DNA of 6,027 bases from contig JAGZAC010000110.1 of NCBI GenBank assembly GCA_018370615.1, positions 1 through 6,027 on the forward strand, written 5' to 3'. The number at the start of each line of letters is the position of its first letter. Within the stretch, counting starts at the first letter, position 1. A program made the position numbers and the translations under genes. The DNA comes from Clostridiales bacterium. GTDB taxonomy: Bacteria > Bacillota > Clostridia > Oscillospirales > CAG-272. The notes under the pieces are model-generated. The model did no database searches, was not told the origin of the DNA, and saw nothing but the letters and a program-made list of their open reading frames with translations. Below are positions 1 through 5,072 of this stretch, piece by piece.

Positions 1-1
1 G

Positions 2-40
2 CTGCTGCAGAGAGTTGAAAAGCTTGCGGTAGAAAAGTAA
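2..40 (+). CDS. C-terminal tail of an upstream gene (partial)
   Basis: Reading from base 2 gives twelve codons (LLQRVEKLAVEK) closed by TAA at 38-40. The gene continues off the left edge, so product and family cannot be told. The short charged, helix-like tail carries no motif. The main support is context: a well-formed intrinsic terminator follows 26 nt later on the same strand, as expected for the end of a transcription unit. The other forward frames hit stops early or run into the terminator. Treat this as a likely gene end only. Confidence 0.45.
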   Translation: MLQRVEKLAVEK

Positions 41-66
41 ACGGACATATTTGACAAGGAAAAACG

Positions 67-119
67 GGGCGAAACTGCAAATTTTATGGGATTTGCAGTT
101 GCCCTGTTTTGTTTTTTGT
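67..119 (+). terminator. Intrinsic terminator of the upstream gene
   Basis: GGGC (67-70) plus AACTGCAAAT (73-82) pair with ATTTGCAGTT (91-100) plus GCCC (101-104). This makes a 14-bp stem with a two-base bulge (GA, 71-72) and an 8-nt loop. A long T-rich tract (105-120, broken by single Gs) follows. It ends transcription from the gene whose tail lies at 2-40. Its right arm also contains the -35 box proposed for typA. Confidence 0.85.
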
Positions 120-127
120 TGTATACT
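99..127 (+). promoter_or_regulatory. Probable sigma-A type promoter of typA
   Basis: A -35 box TTGCCC (99-104, 4/6 match to TTGACA) and a -10 box TATACT (122-127, 5/6 match to TATAAT) are separated by exactly 17 nt. Transcription would start near 134, leaving a leader of about 37 nt with no obvious structure. The -35 lies in the descending arm of the upstream terminator and the spacer is that terminator's T-tract. The boxes are seen directly; activity is inferred. Confidence 0.6.
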
Positions 128-170
128 ATATAAGTTAAGGAATAAGGATATATATTGAAAGGAACGCTGC

Positions 171-2006
171 ATGATTCGAGAAGATTTAAGAAATGTCGCC
201 ATCATCGCCCACGTTGACCACGGGAAGACGACCTTGGTGGACCAAATGCTGAAGCAATGCGGAGAATACCACGAAAACCAGGTGGTGCAGGAACGGGTGA
301 TGGACTCAGGAGATCTGGAACGGGAGCGCGGCATTACCATTCTTGCAAAAAACACCTCTGTTTTGTATAAAGGGGTGAAAATCAATATTGTAGACACACC
401 AGGCCACGCGGATTTCGGCGGCGAGGTAGAGCGGATTCTCAAGATGGTCAACGGCGTCATCCTTTTGGTGGATGCGGCGGAGGGTCCTATGCCCCAGACC
501 CGTTTTGTATTGGGACGGGCGATGGAACTGGGCCATCGGGTCATTGTTGTCGTAAACAAAATTGACCGACCCGATTCCCGGGTGGATGAAGTGATTGATG
601 AAGTGCTGGAGCTGCTGATGGATTTGGATGCTACCGATGAACAGCTGGATTCTCCTATGCTGTTCTGCTCCGGCAGAGCCGGTACCGCTTCTATCGACCC
701 TCACGGTGTGGGAGAGGATTTGATACCTCTTCTCGATACCATTTTAGAATATATCCCTGCACCTGAGGGGGATCCGGACGGTCCCTTGCAGATGCTGGTT
801 TCCTCTATCGATTACAATGATTATGTGGGCCGGATCGGTATTGGCCGCATTGAACGGGGAACTATGCGGGTAGGCAGTGAAGCAGTAATCGTCAACTATC
901 ACACGCCGGACGCGCCTCCCAAAAAGATAAAGATTGTATCCCTTTATCAGTTTGACGGACTTGGAAAGACCACGGTGGAAAGTGCCTCTATGGGGGACAT
1001 TGTATGCTTCTCCGGCGCAGAGGAAATCACCATAGGGGACACCATCACAGCACCTACCAACCCAGAGCCACTGGAGTTTGTCAAGGTCAGTCAGCCTACG
1101 ATGGAGATGACGTTTTCCGTAAATGATAGTCCCTTTGCCGGCAGAGAGGGGAAGTTTGTCACTTCCCGGCAGATTCGGGACAGGCTGTATAAGGAGACGC
1201 TGCGGGACGTATCCCTGCGGGTGTCCGATGGAGATACAACGGACAGCTTCAAGGTAGCGGGCCGGGGAGAAATGCACCTGTCTATTTTGATTGAAACCAT
1301 GCGCCGGGAAGGATTTGAGCTTTGCTGCTCTACGCCCCATGTGCTTATGCAGGAGATTGACGGGCAGCTCTGTGAGCCTATGGAGCAGGTTACTGTAGAA
1401 GTACCAGAAGCGTATGTGGGAACGGTCATCGAAAAGCTGGGCTCCCGCAAAGGAGAACTTTTAGAGATGAACCTGCGGGGCAGCCGCATGAAGATTGAAT
1501 ATTCTATTCCGGCAAGAGGGCTGTTTGGATACCGCAGCGAGTTTTTGACAGACACTCGGGGCGAGGGGATTATCAGCTCCGTGTTTGCGGGATATCAACC
1601 TTACAAGGGCGAAATCACCGTTCGGTATACAGGTTCTCTTGTTGCAAGCGAACAAGGGGAAGCTACTTCTTACGGCTTATATAACGCCCAGGATAGAGGC
1701 GTGATGTTTATCGGTGTGCAGACGCCGGTGTATGAGGGGATGATTGTGGGAGAGTGTCCCAAGCAGATGGACATTGCGCTGAATGTGTGCAAGAAAAAGC
1801 ATCTTACATCCATCCGTTCCGCGGGGGCAGACGAGGCGCTGCGCCTGGTGCCCCATAAGCAGCTGAGTCTGGAACAGGCGATTGAGTTTATCAGTGATGA
1901 CGAGCTAATAGAGGTAACGCCCAAATCCATCCGTCTGCGCAAGCGGATTTTGAATACGGAGCTGCGGCTGAAGGAAGAGTCTCGAGCTCGGAAGGGAATG
2001 CAATGA
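171..2006 (+). CDS. typA: Ribosome-associated translational GTPase TypA/BipA
   Basis: TypA/BipA is a GTPase of the EF-G/LepA class that binds the 70S ribosome; family members have been tied to ribosome assembly, cold growth and stress adaptation. The 611-aa length is normal. The G domain shows G1 AHVDHGKTT (13-21), G2 RGITI (53-57), G3 DTPGH (75-79) and G4 NKID (129-132). The G5 region reads CSGRAG (166-171), with Gly in place of the usual Ala. An EF-Tu-like domain II follows (about 204-300), then EF-G-like domains III and V (SPFAGREGKFVTSRQI, GRGEMHLSILIE, the SRKGE and RGLFGYRSEF stretches). The TypA-specific C-terminal domain ends with DEALRLVP, SLEQAIEFI.DDELIEVTP and SIRLRKR. ATG 171 is preceded by AAAGGA at 158-163, spaced 7 nt. 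The gene is monocistronic: own promoter, and a terminator beginning at the stop codon. No frameshift or truncation is seen. Confidence 0.97.
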   Translation: MIREDLRNVAIIAHVDHGKTTLVDQMLKQCGEYHENQVVQERVMDSGDLERERGITILAKNTSVLYKGVKINIVDTPGHADFGGEVERILKMVNGVILLVDAAEGPMPQTRFVLGRAMELGHRVIVVVNKIDRPDSRVDEVIDEVLELLMDLDATDEQLDSPMLFCSGRAGTASIDPHGVGEDLIPLLDTILEYIPAPEGDPDGPLQMLVSSIDYNDYVGRIGIGRIERGTMRVGSEAVIVNYHTPDAPPKKIKIVSLYQFDGLGKTTVESASMGDIVCFSGAEEITIGDTITAPTNPEPLEFVKVSQPTMEMTFSVNDSPFAGREGKFVTSRQIRDRLYKETLRDVSLRVSDGDTTDSFKVAGRGEMHLSILIETMRREGFELCCSTPHVLMQEIDGQLCEPMEQVTVEVPEAYVGTVIEKLGSRKGELLEMNLRGSRMKIEYSIPARGLFGYRSEFLTDTRGEGIISSVFAGYQPYKGEITVRYTGSLVASEQGEATSYGLYNAQDRGVMFIGVQTPVYEGMIVGECPKQMDIALNVCKKKHLTSIRSAGADEALRLVPHKQLSLEQAIEFISDDELIEVTPKSIRLRKRILNTELRLKEESRARKGMQ

Positions 2007-2032
2007 AAAAAGCCTCCATATGGAGGCTTTTT
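2006..2032 (+). terminator. Intrinsic terminator of typA
   Basis: AGCCTCC (2011-2017), loop ATAT (2018-2021), GGAGGCT (2022-2028), then T2029-2032. The stem is flanked by an A-run (2006-2010) and a T-run, so it could also act on the other strand. The A-run begins with the last base of the typA TGA, so there is essentially no 3' untranslated spacer. Confidence 0.9.
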
Positions 2033-2033
2033 C

Positions 2034-2094
2034 AACAACCCCTCCGAGCTTTGCTTCGCAAAGCCCACCTCCCCTTACACAGGGGAGGCTAAAG
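2034..2094 (+). repeat. Palindromic repeat unit A (forward)
   Basis: This is the cleanest copy. AACAACCCCTCC is followed by hairpin 1, GCTTTGC (2048-2054), loop TTC, GCAAAGC (2058-2064). Hairpin 2 is CCTCCCC (2068-2074), loop TTACACA (2075-2081), GGGGAGG (2082-2088), then CTAAAG. Both 7-bp stems are perfect. The unit starts two bases after the T-tract of the typA terminator. Confidence 0.8.
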
Positions 2095-2104
2095 AAGCTA
2101 AATA

Positions 2105-2173
2105 GGCCCCCATGTGGGCGTCCCTTACAGAGCCGCTAAGGGGGCCGTCAACGAAGTTTACTGGGGGATTGTC
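2105..2173 (-). repeat. Palindromic repeat unit B (reverse)
   Basis: On the plus strand GGCCCCC (2105-2111) pairs with GGGGGCC (2140-2146) around a 28-nt interior. An alternative inner stem is CCCTTA (2122-2127) with TAAGGG (2137-2142). Next comes a small hairpin GTCAAC/GTTTAC (2147-2152 and 2156-2161, one mismatch, loop GAA), then GGGGGATTGTC. Read on the minus strand this gives the family plan: ACAATCCCCC, small hairpin, then C-rich arm. Confidence 0.65.
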
Positions 2174-2184
2174 CGTTCCTTACT

Positions 2185-2260
2185 ACAACCCCACTGTCCA
2201 CTTCGCTGACACCACCCCAGTGGAGGACTTGCGCAGCAAGTCCTCCACTGGGGTGGCTAA
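2185..2260 (+). repeat. Palindromic repeat unit C with a perfect 21-bp hairpin
   Basis: ACAACCCC (2185-2192) is followed by a degenerate first hairpin (TGTC 2195-2198 with GACA 2208-2211). Then comes a 21-bp perfect inverted repeat: left arm 2212-2232 (begins CCACCCCAG, ends GACTTGC), loop GCA (2233-2235), right arm 2236-2256 (begins GCAAGTC, ends CTGGGGTGG), then CTAAA. GTTCCTTAC (2175-2183) and GTAAGGAC (2265-2272) flank the unit as a near-matching outer inverted repeat. Confidence 0.8.
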
Positions 2261-2290
2261 AAACGTAAGGACCCTTTTGGAAGTTTATTT

Positions 2291-2310
2291 GCCCTCCCAG
2301 GGGAGACTAA
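2291..2310 (+). repeat. Repeat remnant D (forward 3' end)
   Basis: A short C-rich/G-rich pair, CTCC (2294-2297), CAGG, GGAG (2302-2305), followed by ACTAAAA. It resembles the 3' end of units A and C (GGGGAGGCTAAA, GGGGTGGCTAAA) with the usual loop and 5' half missing. Weakly supported on its own; the shared CTAAA tail is what links it to the family. Confidence 0.45.
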
Positions 2311-2340
2311 AATAAAAAGTCCCCCTTGTGCAAAGGGGGA
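2309..2340 (-). terminator. Intrinsic terminator of gdhA supplied by repeat unit E
   Basis: Read on the minus strand, the stem TCCCCCTT / AAGGGGGA (2340 down to 2320, 8 bp, 5-nt loop) is followed at once by CTTTTTATTTT (2319 down to 2309). This is a classical terminator shape about 70 nt past the gdhA stop. No better stem followed by a T-run is visible between the stop and this point. Confidence 0.7.
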
Positions 2341-2369
2341 TGTCTGCGTTAGCAGACAGGGGGATTGTT
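2319..2369 (-). repeat. Palindromic repeat unit E (reverse)
   Basis: On the plus strand TCCCCCTT (2320-2327), loop GTGCA, AAGGGGGA (2333-2340) is followed by TGTCTGC (2341-2347), loop GTTA, GCAGACA (2352-2358), then GGGGGATTGTT. Both stems are perfect. On the minus strand it has the same order as unit A: AACAATCCCCC, variable hairpin, C-rich hairpin with a TGCAC-type loop. Confidence 0.75.
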
Positions 2370-2411
2370 CTCTTTTTGAAAAACAGCCCTTAATTTTTAT
2401 ATTTCTAACAA

Positions 2412-3758
2412 TCAGACCACACCCTGTGCCATCATTGCGTCGGCCACCTTCAAAAAGCCTGCAATATTTGCACCTGCCACAAGATTGTCCTTCATTCCAA
2501 ACTTCTCTGCTGCCGCTGCACAGTTCTTATAAATATTTACCATGATCTCTTGCAGCTTTCCGTCTACTTCTTCAAAGCTCCAGCTGTACCGGGCAGAGTT
2601 CTGACACATTTCCAGTGCAGAGGTAGCTACGCCGCCGGCATTGGCAGCCTTTGCGGGACCGAAGCACACACCAGCGCTCTGGAACGCTGCAATTGCTTCC
2701 GGTGTACTGGGCATGTTTGCACCTTCCGCAACAGCGATCACTCCATTTTTGATTAGTGTATTGGCAGCCTCCTCATCCAACTCATTCTGGGTTGCACAGG
2801 GAAGCGCAATATCACAGGGAATCGACCAGATGCCGCTGCAGCCTTCCGTATATTCAGCGCCGCGATTGACTTCCACATATTCGGAAATACGTCCCCGTTC
2901 CACTTCTTTGATTCTCTTTACCGTATCCAAATCAATTCCTCTGGGGTCATAAATATATCCTGCAGAATCGGAAAGGGCTACCACTTTTGCCCCCAGCTGA
3001 GTCGCCTTTTCCGTGGCGTAAATGGCCACATTTCCGGAACCGGAGATCACCACCGTTTTCCCCTTGAAGCTGTTGCCCTTTGCCTTCAGCATTTCCTCAG
3101 TGAAATAACAAAGGCCATATCCTGTCGCCTCTGTTCTGGCAAGGGAGCCGCCATAAGTAAGGCCCTTGCCGGTCAGCACCCCTACGGATTCATTGCGCAG
3201 ACGCTTGTACTGCCCGTACATAAAGCCGATTTCCCGGCCGCCTACACCGATATCCCCTGCGGGAACGTCTGTGTCGGCGCCGATATGTTTGGAAAGCTCT
3301 GTCATAAAGCTCTGACAGAACCGCATAATTTCCATGTCGGATTTGCCCTTGGGGTCAAAGTCGCTGCCGCCCTTGCCGCCGCCGATGGGCAGTCCGGTCA
3401 GGCTGTTTTTGAAAATCTGTTCAAATCCCAAAAATTTGATGATGCCTTCATATACAGAAGGATGGAACCGAAGGCCGCCCTTATAGGGACCAATTGCAGA
3501 ATTGAATTGCACGCGGAAGCCTCTGTTGATTCGCACCTTGCCGCTGTCATCTACCCACGGCACCCGGAATTTGATAATTCGCTCCGGCTCTACGATAGAT
3601 TCAAAAATTCCCCGGTCAATATACTCAGGATGTGCGGCCGCCACCGGCTCCAAGGATTCCAGCACTTCCTGTACTGCCTGATGAAATTCCGGCTCGCCGG
3701 GGTTGCGCTTTATCACCCGGTCCATTAAATCTGCAAAATATTGATTTTGAAACGCCAT
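2412..3758 (-). CDS. gdhA: Glutamate dehydrogenase, probably NADP-dependent
   Basis: Interconverts 2-oxoglutarate plus ammonia and glutamate in the cytoplasm. At 448 aa it fits the hexameric bacterial family (E. coli GdhA is 447). The GLFV dehydrogenase signature LPIGGGKGGSDFDP spans 123-136 with catalytic Lys129. Substrate lysines correspond to Lys93 (PYKGG) and Lys117, and the catalytic Asp to Asp169 (PAGDIGVGG). The Rossmann loop is SGSGNVA (239-245). The second strand ends LSDSAG (262-267), like the NADP-type E. coli enzyme rather than the G-P-D-G of NAD-linked clostridial GDH, so NADP preference is inferred. CATQNELD and NAGGVATSALEMCQNS are intact. An in-frame ATG lies seven codons upstream (3779), but only the ATG at 3758 has a purine-rich ribosome binding site. 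Single-gene unit, convergent with typA and divergent from the DUF362 gene. Confidence 0.96.
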   Translation of the reverse strand: MAFQNQYFADLMDRVIKRNPGEPEFHQAVQEVLESLEPVAAAHPEYIDRGIFESIVEPERIIKFRVPWVDDSGKVRINRGFRVQFNSAIGPYKGGLRFHPSVYEGIIKFLGFEQIFKNSLTGLPIGGGKGGSDFDPKGKSDMEIMRFCQSFMTELSKHIGADTDVPAGDIGVGGREIGFMYGQYKRLRNESVGVLTGKGLTYGGSLARTEATGYGLCYFTEEMLKAKGNSFKGKTVVISGSGNVAIYATEKATQLGAKVVALSDSAGYIYDPRGIDLDTVKRIKEVERGRISEYVEVNRGAEYTEGCSGIWSIPCDIALPCATQNELDEEAANTLIKNGVIAVAEGANMPSTPEAIAAFQSAGVCFGPAKAANAGGVATSALEMCQNSARYSWSFEEVDGKLQEIMVNIYKNCAAAAEKFGMKDNLVAGANIAGFLKVADAMMAQGVV

Positions 3759-3765
3759 ACTTCGA

Positions 3766-3777
3766 CTCTCTCTTTCC
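3766..3777 (-). promoter_or_regulatory. Ribosome binding site deciding the gdhA start
   Basis: On the minus strand GGAAAGAGAGAG (3777 down to 3766) sits 7 nt before ATG 3758. The alternative ATG at 3779 would place this purine run inside the coding region and has only A/T-rich sequence without a GGAGG-like element upstream. This favours the shorter 448-aa protein. Confidence 0.6.
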
Positions 3778-3799
3778 ATTGATTCAAATTAGCGTTTTT

Positions 3800-3829
3800 A
3801 TTTTATCATAGTTTTTGCAAGTCTGTCAA
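3800..3829 (-). promoter_or_regulatory. Promoter of gdhA
   Basis: On the minus strand a perfect TTGACA (3829 down to 3824) and TAAAAT (3805 down to 3800, 5/6 match) are separated by 18 nt. Predicted start near 3793, giving a leader of about 35 nt before ATG 3758. TTTTTGCAA repeats lie on both sides of the -35 (see findings). Confidence 0.75.
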
Positions 3830-3851
3830 TATAAAATTGCAATTTTTGCAA
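3812..3851. repeat. Repeated TTTTTGCAA motifs around the gdhA -35 box
   Basis: The plus strand shows TTTTTGCAA at 3812-3820 and again at 3843-3851, 31 bp apart (about three helical turns). A third copy of the self-complementary core TTGCAA lies at 3837-3842. The set brackets the gdhA -35 box. It may be an operator or simply a product of A/T-rich sequence. Confidence 0.35.
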
Positions 3852-3896
3852 AATAAGAATTTATTGCTCTAAAGCCATATTATTGAGAAGTATTCC

Positions 3897-3925
3897 TTGC
3901 AGTCTGTACACATTTGTGGTAAAAT
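3897..3925 (+). promoter_or_regulatory. Promoter of the DUF362-HAD operon
   Basis: TTGCAG (3897-3902, 4/6) and TAAAAT (3920-3925, 5/6) are separated by 17 nt. TGG stands directly before the -10 (3917-3919), an extended -10 arrangement. The start would be near 3932, about 29 nt before ATG 3961. This excludes an earlier start codon for the gene. Confidence 0.7.
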
Positions 3926-3947
3926 ACCCTTTGATATTTTTGGGAAA

Positions 3948-3953
3948 AGAGGA
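3948..3953 (+). promoter_or_regulatory. Ribosome binding site deciding the DUF362 start
   Basis: AGAGGA lies 7 nt before ATG 3961. The reading frame stays open upstream to a TTG at 3883, but that extension would encode the promoter itself and has no Shine-Dalgarno sequence, so ATG 3961 is chosen. Confidence 0.8.
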
Positions 3954-3960
3954 CAAACAT

Positions 3961-5046
3961 ATGTCTGAAGTTTATTTTTCACCTATGGCATTTTCCAGGT
4001 ATGAAGCATCCCAGACACTGCCGGAAAAATTTTCGCGCATGCTCCATGCCTGCGGATTGGGCGAAGCCGTCCGTGATAAAAAAGTAGCCATTAAAATGCA
4101 TGTGGGGCAAGGTGTTTCTTACTCCACGATTCCCCCAATATTTGTGCGCAAGCTGGTCCAATTTGTACAGGAAAGTGGCGGCGAATGCTTCATTACAGAC
4201 CATTATATCGCTCATCGACGCCCCTATGAGAGAGGCTATTCTGAGGCGGGGCTGGGATGTCCCGTATTGGACGACTGCAGCTATTTCGGAAAATATTTTT
4301 ACACTATCGAAGCAGACTATAAAAAGCTGCGGCACGTGGATGTGGCGGGGCTGATTTACGATGCAGATTTCATGATTGACTTCTCCCACGTGAAAGGCCA
4401 CGGTGCATGCGGATACGGCGGCGCGTGCAAAAACATTGCCATGGGCTGTGTAACAGACCGCACCCGCCATGAGATTCACTCCCTGGAAGGCGGCCTTCTT
4501 TGGAATGAAAACAAGTGTGTTCACTGCAATAAATGTCTGGATGCCTGCAACCACTACGCAAATCATTTCGGTGAAGACGGCGCCTACCACGTAAACTACC
4601 ACAACTGCACCTTGTGTCAGCACTGCGTGAAGGTCTGTCCCACCGGCGCCATTACCCTGGATTCCCACGACTACACAGATTTCCAAACAGGCATGGCGTT
4701 GTGCACCAAGGCTGTCTGCGATACCTTCGCACCTGGGCATATTTTCTATATCAATGTACTTACCCAAATTACCGCCCTGTGCGACTGCTGGGGCATGACC
4801 ACACCAGCACTGGTTCCCGATATCGGCATTATGTCCGGATGGGATATGGTATCCCTGGAGCAGGCATCTGTAGACGCCATTAAAATGGAAAATCTGATTC
4901 CTGAAGGCATTCCTCAGGGAATGGAATTGAGAAACGAAGGACACCTGTTCTACCGGCTTCATGGGAAGGATCCCTATGTGCAGATTGAAAAGCTGGAAGA
5001 AGTGGGACTGGGAACAAAAAATTACACATTGAAAATCATAAAATAA
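3961..5046 (+). CDS. DUF362 domain protein with two [4Fe-4S] ferredoxin motifs
   Basis: 361 aa, no signal peptide or membrane segment, so probably cytoplasmic. The N-terminal DUF362 part shows VAIKMHVGQGVSYSTIPP (42-59), FITD (77-80) and DFSHVKGHGACGYGGACKNIAMGC (residues 140-163; key G153, G154, K157, N158, G162). A ferredoxin insert follows: C186-x2-C189-x2-C192-x3-C196, then C216-x2-C219-x2-C222-x3-C226-Pro. The C-terminal part has the family features CDCWG (274-278), VPDIGIMSG (285-293) and an EQASVDAI helix (300-307). Two [4Fe-4S] clusters and an electron-transfer or redox role are inferred. The first motif ends C-Asn rather than C-Pro. Other cysteines that could bind metal are C150, C156, C163, C274 and C276. 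The reaction and substrate of this family are unknown to me. First gene of a two-gene operon with the HAD gene 26 nt downstream. Confidence 0.88.
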   Translation: MSEVYFSPMAFSRYEASQTLPEKFSRMLHACGLGEAVRDKKVAIKMHVGQGVSYSTIPPIFVRKLVQFVQESGGECFITDHYIAHRRPYERGYSEAGLGCPVLDDCSYFGKYFYTIEADYKKLRHVDVAGLIYDADFMIDFSHVKGHGACGYGGACKNIAMGCVTDRTRHEIHSLEGGLLWNENKCVHCNKCLDACNHYANHFGEDGAYHVNYHNCTLCQHCVKVCPTGAITLDSHDYTDFQTGMALCTKAVCDTFAPGHIFYINVLTQITALCDCWGMTTPALVPDIGIMSGWDMVSLEQASVDAIKMENLIPEGIPQGMELRNEGHLFYRLHGKDPYVQIEKLEEVGLGTKNYTLKIIK

Positions 5047-5072
5047 AAGAAAAAATATATCTTGAGGCGCAT

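Larger units (their letters stand above)
2033..2411. repeat. Convergent intergenic region filled with a palindromic repeat cluster
   Basis: This 379-bp stretch between typA and the end of gdhA holds no credible gene. It is built of related C/G-rich units. The forward plan is (A)ACAACCCC, a hairpin with variable arms, a C-rich arm, a short loop (TTACACA in the best copy), a G-rich arm and GGCTAAA. Units are A (2034-2094, forward), B (2105-2173, reverse), C (2185-2260, forward), D (2291-2310, forward 3' remnant) and E (2319-2369, reverse). The same family reappears at 5881-6027. The remainder (2370-2411) is A/T-rich with no clear feature. Unit boundaries are my reading by eye. Confidence 0.8.

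Noticed and set aside
51..56. TTGACA as a -35 box for typA
   Set aside because: No -10-like hexamer lies 16-18 nt downstream, and transcription from there would run into the terminator at 67-119.
2112..2315. 67-codon open frame between typA and gdhA
   Set aside because: It lies wholly in the palindromic repeat cluster, has no ribosome binding site, and its residues are simply translated hairpin arms.
2034..2369. CRISPR array
   Set aside because: Units are inverted relative to one another, vary in length and sequence, and lack constant direct repeats with equal spacers.
2033..2411. Insertion sequence or MITE with terminal repeats and target duplication
   Set aside because: ACAAYCCCC ends recur per unit rather than framing the whole block, no transposase fragment is present, and I could find no flanking target-site duplication.
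2363..2413. GATTGTT (2363-2369) with AACAATC (2407-2413) as a gdhA terminator stem
   Set aside because: Only 7 bp with a 37-nt loop, it overlaps the stop codon, and no T-run follows on the minus strand.
3759..3779. Longer gdhA start at ATG 3779
   Set aside because: No Shine-Dalgarno sequence precedes it, while the purine run before ATG 3758 would be wasted; the added seven residues (MERESRS) are just the translated ribosome binding site.
3883..3960. N-terminal extension of the DUF362 protein starting at TTG 3883
   Set aside because: The extension covers the -35/-10 boxes and the AGAGGA site; ATG 3961 starts the family-like sequence.
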